64,000 nucleotides of DNA from Acanthamoeba lenticulata (Eukaryota > Discosea > Longamoebia > Acanthamoebidae), in contig NAVB01000414.1 of assembly GCA_002179805.1 (NCBI GenBank), positions 1 to 64,000 on the forward strand, in the 5' to 3' direction. Made by a program: the position numbers and the translations under genes. Below the pieces are notes generated by a model. That model saw only the letters and a program-made list of their open reading frames with translations. It searched no databases and had not been told where the DNA came from. Of this stretch, positions 42,755 to 52,646 are shown one piece after another. The stretch's first letter is position 1; each line of letters opens with the position of its first letter.

Positions 42755-44984
42755 ATGGGGCCCAATCCCGTGCAGTCTGCCGCTTCCGATGCTTGGTGGC
42801 GCTGGCGCATTTTCCTGAGCCTTTATGCGGGGTATGACCCACCACAACCTGCGCCAACCTTCTTGTGTTCTGCAACCTAACACTTCATAATCACTGTACA
42901 GTTGCGTAGGGTACTACTTCACCCGACGCAGCTTTACCCTAGTTCTGCCAGCACTGCTGCAAGATCCTGCCTTTTCTCACCTCTCCAAGGATGAGGTCCT
43001 CCCCCCTTTGTGATTATTATTATATTTTTTATCGATTTATTTTAGTCGTTATTGATTTCGTGTACTCTTGTAACAGGTGGCCATCGTGGGCACGGTTATG
43101 AATATGGCGTATTCCTTGGGCAAGGTCTGTCTCGGGGTGATGGCCGATGGCCTGTCCCCTCGCTTCAACTTGTGCTTCGGGCTGCTCATATGCGCGTACT
43201 CTCTGCGCCATTTTGCTCCTTGTTCTCCACATACGCCGTGCACCTCACCGTCTTCCTGTTCCTTCAGAATCACCAACCTCTTGCTGTCGCAGAGTTCTTC
43301 ACTTTTTTTGTTTGCGGTCTTCTGGGGCATTAACGGCTTCCTTCAAGGAGGCGGCTGGGTGCGCCCACCCCCTTTGCTCCACGGTGGCGTCCCATCCAAT
43401 CTAACGTGGCCATGCTCCTGCCGCCTCTGCCTGGCCTCAGGCTCCGTGCTCGCAGCTGCTCATTAGGTGGTTTCCTCGCGGGGTACTAGCCAAGCCACTT
43501 GCCCCGCGCGCTGGCGCATCAGTGGCCACGCAAGCGCTTCTAGAAAGCTCACGCCTGTTTTCACACACAGACCGTGGGCACCGTCTGGGGGTTCACCACG
43601 ACGAGCCAGAACGTGGGCGCTGCGCTCGTGACCCTTCTTTGCTCCTACCTCTCCGAAGAGTACGTCAAGGCCTGGCGGGCGGTGGATCAGCCTACCCAGC
43701 AAACTCACACAGCGCGTTGGAGCACAGGTTCGGCTGGCGGACGGCAATGTGGATCCCGGGCGTCTGCGGCTTGGTGGCGTGCGTCATTGCCGGATGGGGC
43801 GTGCGCGATTCTCCTATCGACGTTGGCCTCCCGCCTGTAAATACGAGCGAAGTGGTCGCTGAGGAGGCGCGCGAGGAGTCCCAACCGAAGACGCAAGTCC
43901 CGCCCATCGTCATCGACTCCAAGGACTGGAATTCGAGCAGCAACGGACGACGGCGTACTGCCAGTGGCGGTCTACAACAGCAACCGATCAGGACGGTGGA
44001 GGCGACCAGCGGCTTACCCATAGACAACGATAGTGGGCCCATTTCGTGGCTCGATAGCTACGTGGTCCTTTTGGCCCTGGCCTCTTGCCTCATCTACATC
44101 ATTCGAGTGGGCATTTCGGACTGGTATGGCTGCCGGTTCCCCCTTCTTTGCTGAAGGTCACTCGGCGCTGACCTGAAACGGCTGTTTCTCGGCCTCGCGC
44201 CACCGCAGGGCTCTTCTGTACCTCGTCGAACGCAAGGGCTTTAGCCAGCTCGCAGCGGGCAGCTGCCTGGCCTGGTTCGAACTCGGGGGAATCGTCGGTG
44301 CAACGGCCTCGGGTGCGTACCCTCCACGCCTCTCCATTAATGTGGACCCTCCGCCGCGGCACTGACCGATGAAGTCTTTTCTCCTGCAGGCATGCTTTCC
44401 GACCGGTGGTGCGAAGGCAAGCGCGGGCCACCGATTGTGCTGCTTGTGGCAGGTATCGTGCTGGTCGTGCCCGCCCTGCAAGCCTCGACCGACCCGTTCG
44501 CCTGCTCGTTGCTCATTTTTGCATTGGGCTTTCTCCTCTACGGACCGAACATGGTACTACACTCCCTCCAGCAGATGGCTTTTCGAGAATCTCCTCACTT
44601 TGCCAACTGCCGGCCTCTAACCTCTGCTCTCTTATTCACGTTCCACTAGTTGATCGGCATCTTCGTCGCCGAAGTGGCCCATCCTCGAGCCAAGGCCACT
44701 GCGCAGGGGTACGTGCGCGGAAGGACCAATGTGACGCCGTACCGATGCATTCCCTGCTCACGCTGCTCGTGGGGCATTTGCTCTTTTTTCCGCCCAGGTT
44801 GACCGGAGCATGGGCGGGCGTGGGAGGCGCGCTGGCCGGCTATCCACTCGGGTTGGTGGTGTCCAACTACGGATGGGACCACTACCTCACAATATTGGTG
44901 GTCAGCTCCGTCCTCATCATCGTGTGCATCATGCCCTTGTGGGAAGTGACGCAGCCCAAGAGCGGCAAATACAAAGCGCGGTGA
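42755..44984 (+). CDS. MFS transporter, organophosphate:phosphate antiporter type (SLC37/GlpT-like)
   Basis: Start ATG 42755 (MGPNPVQSAASDAWWRWRIF). Joined exons give FLSLYAG|CVGYYFTRRSFTLVLP, VAIVGTVMNMAYSLGKVCLG, VMADGLSPRF, the substrate-binding GINGFLQGGGW|APCSQLLIRWFP, TVGTVWGFTTTSQNVGAALV and RFGWRTAMWIPGVCG. A Ser/Arg-rich cytosolic loop (about 43830-44040) follows, then GGIVGATASGMLSDRWCEGK, RGPPIVLLVAG and LIGIFVAEVAHPRAKATAQG. The C-terminus is YGWDHYLTILVV and then VTQPKSGKYKAR (TGA 44982-44984). The N-terminal YYxxR-like segment and GxLSDR loops fit the OPA subgroup of MFS (sugar-phosphate or glycerol-phosphate exchange). About ten introns. The exact substrate is not determinable. 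Confidence 0.85.
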
Positions 44985-45679
44985 GTTTCGCCGGTGCAGT
45001 AGAGAAAGAAAGAGGAAGGACGACGTCGAACTCCGACAAAACCACAGCCTGTGACTCTCCGGAAGGGAACATAAGGCCAGTAAGGAGGCTCTACTTAGAA
45101 GAGAGATACACCCACACACACACACCCCTCAAGAACTCATATCCCGACCCGTTTTGCCGCTTGCTTGGAGTACACCTCTACCTCCGCCATGCCGCCCGTT
45201 TCTGCTGCCCCACAGTCCACACGGCTTAACACCAAAACCAATGCAGCCACCGGCCAAGCTCCTTCTCGGCACTTCTTCTTATTCATCTCGGATCGAGGTT
45301 AGAATCAACGTTGACCTCTAGCCCGGCGACGAGCAACGTTTTTGGACACCCACACGAGAGCCCAACGCGCAGTGGAAAATTCCGAGGAATAAACCGCGCG
45401 AGGCCGGAACCTTAAGAAGGCACTCAGTCGTGGTGCGGACCAATTACGGTACGGCATACCCAACGCCGTCTTGCGCGGACAAATCTGGCACACGACGTCG
45501 GCAGCTGGCTTACGTGTTTGGTTTGTTCCTTCCTCCCCCCGCGGCCACACGCAGCATCAGAGCGATCGACAAGCGAGATCTTCACGGCGGAAGAAGAAGA
45601 AGAAAACGAAACACACAACTCGAGTGGCATCTCTCTCGCTCGCTCCCTAATTCTTCACTTCGCCTGACACTCATACATC
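44985..45679. promoter_or_regulatory. clathrin heavy chain upstream region, 695 nt
   Basis: The longest intergenic stretch in the window. It contains a CA repeat (about 45108-45127) and a GAA-rich tract (about 45590-45610), and otherwise no exon or RNA gene that I recognise. It probably holds the promoter of the clathrin gene; a CCAAT motif is present near 45440. No clear TATA box seen. Confidence 0.4.
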
Positions 45680-48600
45680 ATGTCGGCCCTGCCCATTCAG
45701 TTCAAGGAGATCGCCCAGGTATAGAACACTCTAGTTTTTGTGGAGTCCCTGTGCGCTGTGCAAAAAACTGGGCAGACTCGTTGATCCACAAAAATGCTGC
45801 TGCTGCTGCCAGCTGGATCTTTTGACTTTCGTTAACCTACGAATCATCTTTTCATGGCCTCGCGCAGTTGGGCGGTCCTCCCTACACGATCAATCCCCAG
45901 TCCATTGGGTTCGCTACGCTTACCATGGAGTCGGAGAAGTATGTCTGTGTCCGTGATCAAGTGGGCGAAGAGCGCAATGTCGTCATCATCGATCTCCAGA
46001 ATCCAGCCAACATCGTGCGACGACCGATCGCTGCTGATTCGGCCCTGATGAACCCTGTGCACAACATCCTTGCACTCAAGGGTATTAAAAAACACCCTCT
46101 ATGGCCAATTTTCACAGTGCGCACAAAAGCTAACTTGAAGCTTGTTCCTCCCCGCAGACACTCAGAATTTGCAGATTTTCAACATCGGTGAGCGCCAGAA
46201 GCTTAATGACTGCGTTATGAGCGAGCCGGTCGAATTCTGGAAGTGGATTTCCGATTCTAAGCTAGCACTCGTTACTGCTACTTCAGTCTACCACTGGTCG
46301 ATGAATGGTTCTCATAAGCTTCTTTTTCTTTCGTTTCGTCGCAGTTGTTTTGTTCGCGCAATTGCTGATGTCTGTTTTTTTTTTTCTTTCTTTCTTTTCT
46401 CGTTCAGATGGTGCCAAACCGCAGAAGATCTTTGCGCGTCACCAATCGCTCGTGGGTACCCAGATTATCAACTACCGTGTCGATCAGGCGGAAAAGTGGT
46501 GTGCTGTGATCGGCATCACGCGGAAGGACGACCGCATTGCCGGCGCCATGCAGCTCTACTCGGTTGAGCGCAAGGTGAGCCAGGCGCTCGAGGGTCACGC
46601 GGCCTCCTTCTGCAACTACCATACGGAGGGATCGACTCGCAACTCGACCCTCTTCTGCTTCGCGACGCGCACAGCGGCATCGGCCAAGCTCTACATTCTC
46701 GAAGTGGGCCAGACCGAAGGCGCCGGCGGCGGCTTCGAGAAGAAGCAGAGCGATATTTATTTCCCGGCTGAGGCCGCGCAGGACTTCCCGGTCGCGCTGC
46801 AGGTGAGCGATAAGTACTCGGTGGTCTACATGATCACCAAGTTCGGCTACATCCACATCTTCGATATCACGACTGGCAAGCTCCTCTACATGAACCGCAT
46901 CTCGGCCGAGACCATCTTCGTGACGGCACCGCAGGTGTCCACCGGTGGCATTATCGGCGTCAACCGCAAGGGTCAAGTGCTCTCTGTCACCATCGACGAG
47001 AACACGATTGTGCCCTACATTTGCACCCAGCTCAACGACTTTGACCTGGCCATCAAGTTCGCGACCAAGAACAACCTCCGCGGCGCAGAGGAGCTTGTCG
47101 CGAGCCAGTTCAACCAGCTCTTCCAGCAGGGTCGCTTCAAGGAAGCCGCCAAGGTGTGCGCCGACTCGCCACAGGGCATGCTTCGCACGACGCAGACTAT
47201 CCAGATGTTCTCGCGCCTGCCGGCCTCGCCCGGCCAACCCTCGCCGCTGCTCCAGTACTTCTCCGTGCTGCTCGAGAAGGGCAAGCTCAACAAGGTCGAG
47301 TCGCTCGAGCTCGCCCGTCCCGTCCTTCAGCAGGGCCGCAAGGAGCTCCTCCAGAACTGGCTCAAGGAGGAGAAGCTCGACTGTAGCGAGGAGCTCGGCG
47401 ACCTCGTCCGTCCCTACGACCCCAACCTCGCCCTTTCCATCTTCTACCTGGCCGACGCCAAGGACAAGGTTGTCCAGTGCCTCGCCGACAGCGGCCAGTA
47501 TGACCGCATTCTTCTCTACGCCGAGAAGACCGGCTACACGCCGGACTTCATGTTCATCCTCAACAGCCTCGTCCAGACCAACCCCCAGGGCGCTGCCAAC
47601 TTCGCCGCCAAGCTCCTCTCCGGCCCGCAGGCATCGCGCATCGACGTCAACCAGATCGTTGATCTCTTCCTGCACCGCAACATGGTCCAGGAGACCACCT
47701 CGCTCCTGCTCGACGTCCTTAAGGGCAACAAGCCTGAGGAGGGCCCGCTCCAGACCCGCCTCCTCGAGGTCAACCTCCTGCAGGCGCCTCAGGTGGCTGA
47801 TGCCATCATGGGTTATGAGATGCTCACCCACTACAACAAGCCCTATATCGCCCAGCTCTGCGAGAAGGCTGGCCTCTACCAGAGGGTGCGCTCTACTCTT
47901 TCGTATCCCGTTATTTATTTATTTTATTTTTTCTCTCTGGTGATGGCAAAATAATCTTTGAGACCATACGTCCTGGCCTTTTGGCCGGGTTGCTGACACT
48001 TAGCATATACTGAAGATCTTTCTATTTTTGTTCAATTCCTCCCTCCTCAATTATTGTCATTTGGCTGACCACACATCCACACACAAAACCAATTTTTTCC
48101 TTCTGTTTTCAGGCGCTGGAGCACTACACCAACATCGCCGACATCAAGCGTGTGATGCTCAACACTCACGCTATCAACCCCGAGTTCCTGGTCAACTATT
48201 TCGGTCAGCTCTCGGTCGAGGACAGCCTGGACTGCTTGAAGGAGCTGATGCGCGTCAACCCGCGCCAGAACCTGCAGACGGTTGTCGCCGTCGCAACCAA
48301 GTACTCGGAGCAGCTTACTCCGGCGGCGCTTATCGATCTCTTCGAGACCAACAACAGCTACGATGGCCTGTACCACTACCTGGGCGCCGTGGTGCCCTAC
48401 TCTCAGGAACCTGAGGTGCACTTTAAGTACATCGAAGCCGCCGTCAAGATGAACGCCCTGCGCGATGTCGAGCGCATCTGCCGCGAGAGCAACTTCTACG
48501 ACCCCAAGAAGGTCCGCGACTTCCTCAAGGAGGCTCGGCTTCCAGATCAGCTGCCCCTCATCATCGTGTGCGACCGCTTCGACTTTGTCGAGGAGCTCAC

Positions 48601-51600
48601 CCGCTACCTCTACGCCAACAGCATGATGCAGTACATCGAGGTGCGCTTCTCCTTCCCTTCCCCCCCCAACTCTTTTTAGTCGCCTTGTACCCAAGCTGAT
48701 GATAAAGTGAGCTCCCTCTACTGATTTGCGCCATGAGGAAAAGCTCGAACCGGAATCAAATTATTATCTGATTATTACCGAGGCCTTTTTTTTAATGGTT
48801 TCATTTTCTGTGTTGTACCCTGCTGACGAACTCTTGTGTCTTGACGTGGTCCACAGGCTTACGTGCAGAAGATCAACCCTATCAACACGCCCGCCGTGGT
48901 TGGTGCTCTGCTTGACGTGGACTGCGGTGAGGATTACATCCAGAAGCTTATCATGTCCGTCCGCAATCTGTGCCCGGTCGACGAGCTCGTGGCGGCGATC
49001 GAGAAGCGTAACCGCCTGAAGCTGCTGCTGCCCTGGCTCGAGGCCCGCGTGGCCGAAGGCAACCAGGAACCGGCCACGCATAACGCGCTCGCTAAGATCT
49101 ACATCGACCTCAACCGCGACCCGGAGAAGTTCCTCACCACCAACACCTACTACGATAGCCGCGTTGTTGGCAAGTACTGTGAGAACCGCGACCCGCACCT
49201 GGCCTTCCTCATCTACAAGCGAGGTACTGCTTCACCGACCTCTTTTTTTCCCGTTCTTTTTGTGTTGTCTTGTCGTTCGTTTTACGTGTCTAGCTGATGA
49301 TAAAGTGAGCTCCCTCTACTGATTTGCGCCATGAGGAAAAGCTCGAACCGGAATCAAATTTTTGTCTGATCTATTTCTTTTGCCGCTCATGCGTGTCCTC
49401 TTTTGTGTTGAATCTCTTCGTTGACACTTTTTTTTTTTATATACTTTGTTTTCGTGCACCAGGCCTGTGCGACGATGAGCTGGTGGCAGTAACCAACAAG
49501 AACTCGCTGTTCAAGAGCCAGGCTCGCTACTTGGTGGAGAGGCAGAGCCAGGACCTGTGGCTCAAGGTGCTTGACGACAACAACGAGTTCCGTCAGGCTG
49601 TGCTCGACCAGGTGGTGCAAACGGCCTTGCCCGAGAGCAAGAACCCCGACGAGGTCTCGGCTGCGGTGAAGGCCCTCATGAACGCCGACATGCCCAACGA
49701 GCTCATCGGTCTGCTCGAGAAGATCGTGCTGGAGCCCTCTGACTTTAGCAACAACAAGAACCTCCAGAACCTGCTCATTCTCACCGCCATCAAGGCCGAC
49801 AGCTCACGGGTCATGGCCTACATTGACCGCCTGGATAACTTCGATGGCCCCGACATTGCCACCATCGCTGAGGGTGCTGGTCTCTTTGATGAAGCGGTTG
49901 CCATCTACAAGAAGTTCAAGCTCCACCCGCAGGCCATCACCGTCATCCTCCGCGACCTCAACGACCTCGAGGCTGCCGTTTCCTTTGCCTCGCAGATCAA
50001 TGAGCCTGAGGTCTACTCGCTCCTCGCCAAGGCTCAGCTCCAGAACAACCTTGTCTCCGACGCTATCGGTACTGTCCCGCCTCCTCTCCTCTCTCCTTTC
50101 TCTCCCAGTTGCCAAGTGCGCGCAAAAGGATGTATTACAGTTTATCCCTGTCCGAGATGACACAAACTATAATGTGGACTCAATCTAGCAATTTCTGATT
50201 ACGCCGCTTCGTTTTAGCTCTCTCTCCTCTCTTCACCTCTTGCTGCATGCCCGTTAGCTAACTCAGCCTCTTTACTTGTACACCAGAGTCGTACATCAAG
50301 GCCAACGACCCGGAGAACTACGTCGATGTTATCGTGGCGTCTGAGCGCGAGCAGCTGTGGGACCCGCTCGTCAAGTTCTTGCAGATGTGCCGCAAGAAGG
50401 TGAAGGAGGCTCATATTGAGTCAGAGCTGATCTACGCCCTGGCCAAGGTCGACCGGCTCGCCGAACTCGAGGAGTTCATCTCTGGCCCCAACTGCGCGCA
50501 GATCCAGCTTATCGGCGACCGGTGCTTCGAGGAGGGCATGTACGAGGCGGCCAAGCTCCTGTTCAGCAACATCCACAACTTTGCCCGCCTGGCGACCACG
50601 CTCGTCAAGCTTCAACAGTACTCGTCCGCCGTCGAGGCCGCCCGCAAGGCCGGCAGCACCAAGACCTGGAAGGAGGTCAACCTGCACCTCATCGAGGTCA
50701 AGGAGTTCCGTTTGGCCCAGATCTGCGCCCTCCACATCGTCATCCACGGTGATGAACTCGACGAGCTTGTCTGGCGATACGAGAGCCGCGGCTACTTTGA
50801 GGAGATCATCTCCGTCCTTGGTATGGCTTTTCTTTCCGTCCGTGCCTGTGTCTTGGTTGTCCGGCCTTCTTGTCTCACTTTAACCTTGGTCACACAGCGT
50901 CGAGCTTGGGACTGGACCGTGCGCACAAGGCCATGTTCACGGAGCTGGCGATCTTGTACTCCAAGTACAAGCCGGAGAAGCTGCAGGAGCACTTGGAGCT
51001 TTTCCCCGACCGCATCAGCCTGCCCAAGGTCATCCGGTGGTGCCAGACCAACTCGCAGTGGAAGGAGCTCACCTACCTGTACAAAGCCAGCAATGAGTAT
51101 GAGAATGCCGCGATGACCATGATCACCCATCCCATCGAGGCCTGGGACCACAATGAGTTCAAGAGCGTCATCAGCAAGGTGCAAGCCCTCGAGACCATCT
51201 ACAAGGTACACTCTTCCTCTATTTCCCTCAGCCCACTCCCCCTCTTGTCAGAGAAGTGCGCACAAAAGGATGTATTACAGTTTATCCCTGTCCGAGATGA
51301 CACAAACTATAATGTGGACTCAATCTAGCAATTTCTGATTTCGCCACTTTTTACCGCTTTAGTCTTGCTCTCTTCTGTTCCTATACGTGATGTACAACTG
51401 ACTCGTGTACGTGATTGATGACTAGGCCGTGCGGTTCTACCTGTCGGAGCACCCGCTGCAGACGAATGACCTGTTGAACGTGGTGAGCAGCAAGGTCGAC
51501 CACACTAAGGTGGTGGCTGTGGCGCGGGACATGAACCTGCTGGCCCTGATCAAGCCCTACCTGACGTCGGTCCAGTCGGAGAACGTGGCGGCCGTGAACG

Positions 51601-52391
51601 AAGCCCTCAACGAACTGTACATCGAAGAAGAAGACTACGACTCACTCAAGACCTCGATTGAGACCTACGACAAGCTCAACCACCTCGCTCTGGCGCGCAC
51701 GCTCGAGAAGCACGAGCTGCTCGAGTTCCGCAGAATCGCCGCGCAGCTCTACAAGCAGAACGGCGAGTGGTCCAAGTCGGTGGAGCTGAGCAAGTCAGAC
51801 GATCTCTTCCGCGACGCCATGCAGACTGCGGCCGACTCAGCCAACCCGGACGTCGTCGAGGAGCTGCTCCGGTTCTTCGTGTCCAAGGGCGACGCCGAGT
51901 GCTTCGCTGCTTGTCTCTACACCTGCTACGACTATGTCAAGCCCGACGTCGTGCTGGAGCTTGCCTGGAAGCACGGCCTCACCGACTTCGCCATGCCCTA
52001 CCTCATCCAAGCCATCCGCGAGTACACCACCAAGGTCGACCAGCTCGTCGAGGCCGCCAAGCCCAAGAAGGACGACAAGAAGCCTGAGGACGGCGCCCCG
52101 GTCCACTTCCCCGGCGTCGGCCCCGGCGGCGAGTTCTTCCCGCCGGCTGGCATGGTCCCCATCATGACCGGCGCTGGCCCCATCGCCATGGTGCCCACTG
52201 GCATGCCCCCGCAGGCCTTTACCGGCATGCCCGGCGGTGTCGTGCCCATCATGCGGCCCGCCATGACCGGTCTCCACCCTGCCGCTCCCGGCTCGGGCAG
52301 TTTTCCCTTTGCCCGCCCCGGCATGCCCGGCGTTCCCCACCCTCTCGGCGCCTCGCCTCTCGGCCAGCCGCCCGCTCCCTTCTCCCAGTAA
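45680..52391 (+). CDS. CLTC: clathrin heavy chain
   Basis: Coat triskelion leg. Ten exons, about 1,729 residues, ATG 45680 ([13 protein letters not shown]), TAA 52389-52391. The N-terminal beta-propeller has [49 protein letters not shown] and [16 protein letters not shown]. The linker ([17 protein letters not shown]) and CHC repeats ([53 protein letters not shown]) follow. The C-terminus is the trimerisation region, then a Pro/Gly/Met-rich tail ([18 protein letters not shown]) ending FSQ. Domain order and length are canonical. Introns in the 5' half are short, but five in the 3' half (47886-48112, 48641-48856, 49224-49462, 50069-50286, 51206-51425) are 216-239 nt and carry ncRNA candidates; the short one at 50821-50897 has none. 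Confidence 0.96.
47938..48017 (+). ncRNA. weak box C/D snoRNA candidate in a clathrin intron
   Basis: Inside the 227-nt intron 47886-48112. C-like box GTGATGG (47940-47946), a hairpin CCTGGCC-TTTT-GGCCGGG, a first CTGA at 47993-47996 and a second CTGA at 48010-48013. The intron is as long as the four neighbouring introns that carry duplicated elements. There is only one copy, the C box is imperfect and no strong guide match was found, so it is tentative. Confidence 0.3.
48693..48775 (+). ncRNA. box C/D snoRNA candidate, copy 1 (18S guide)
   Basis: In clathrin intron 48641-48856. Box C TGATGA (48697-48702), D' CTGA (48721-48724), C' ATGAGGA (48733-48739), D CTGA (48768-48771); C to D spans 75 nt. 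The nine bases GCTCCCTCT just before D' and the eight bases CCGGAATC after C' are, in order, the two halves of GCTCCCTCTCCGGAATC, the exact reverse complement of the conserved 18S rRNA segment GATTCCGGAGAGGGAGC. The D+5 rule points to the first G of GGG. This would be the site known in human 18S as Gm436, guided by SNORD100 (from memory). Confidence 0.85.
49291..49373 (+). ncRNA. box C/D snoRNA candidate, copy 2 (18S guide)
   Basis: In clathrin intron 49224-49462, about 600 nt downstream of copy 1. Box C TGATGA 49295-49300, D' CTGA 49319-49322, D CTGA 49366-49369; the 75-nt C-to-D distance is the same as copy 1. A 69-nt core is identical between copies, with changes only in the loop before D (TTATTAT versus TTTTTGT) and in the flanks, while the surrounding intron has diverged. 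Confidence 0.85.
50114..50209 (+). ncRNA. structured intronic RNA candidate B, copy 1
   Basis: In clathrin intron 50069-50286. A 96-nt element starting AAGTGCG and ending CGCCGCTT. The ends can pair (AAGTG with CGCTT, one U-G pair). It has a CTGA D-box at 50195-50198 just inside the closing stem, a weak C-like GGATGTA after the 5' stem and an internal GAGATGA at about 50153-50159. Possible box C/D snoRNA with a degenerate C box; class uncertain. Guide target not identified. Confidence 0.65.
51254..51349 (+). ncRNA. structured intronic RNA candidate B, copy 2
   Basis: In clathrin intron 51206-51425. It matches copy 1 at 93 of 96 positions with no gaps. One change turns the terminal-stem U-G pair of copy 1 into U-A (AAGTG with CACTT), so pairing is kept. 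CTGA at 51335-51338. The flanking intron sequence is unrelated between copies. Confidence 0.65.
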
Positions 52392-52646
52392 TTGTAGCGA
52401 TCTCGTCCTGTAGAAGAAAGCTTTCTTTGTCCCCTATCACTCTTTAGTTTACTGTGGCCAAGTGGAAGCGTCGCCGAATCGTCGGCAAACTTGGCACTTG
52501 CGACCCACGGCTAGCCGTGTAGAAAAAAAAAAAAAAACAAAGAACAAAAACAATTAAAAAGTAGCCGACTGAATAATTTCGAGTAAAAAAAGTATGGTAA
52601 CGGCTCACAAATCTCTGCTGTTTGCCCGCCAGAAGTACCAAGATTA

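Noticed and set aside
46404..47831. 475-residue open frame on the minus strand opposite clathrin
   Set aside because: It is the mirror of a highly codon-biased clathrin exon; the clathrin frame is unambiguous and the antisense frame has no recognisable motifs.
47960..47990. GGCCTTTTGGCC hairpin resembling part of U2 snRNA
   Set aside because: Only the short stem-loop is similar; no branch-binding or Sm-site sequence follows.
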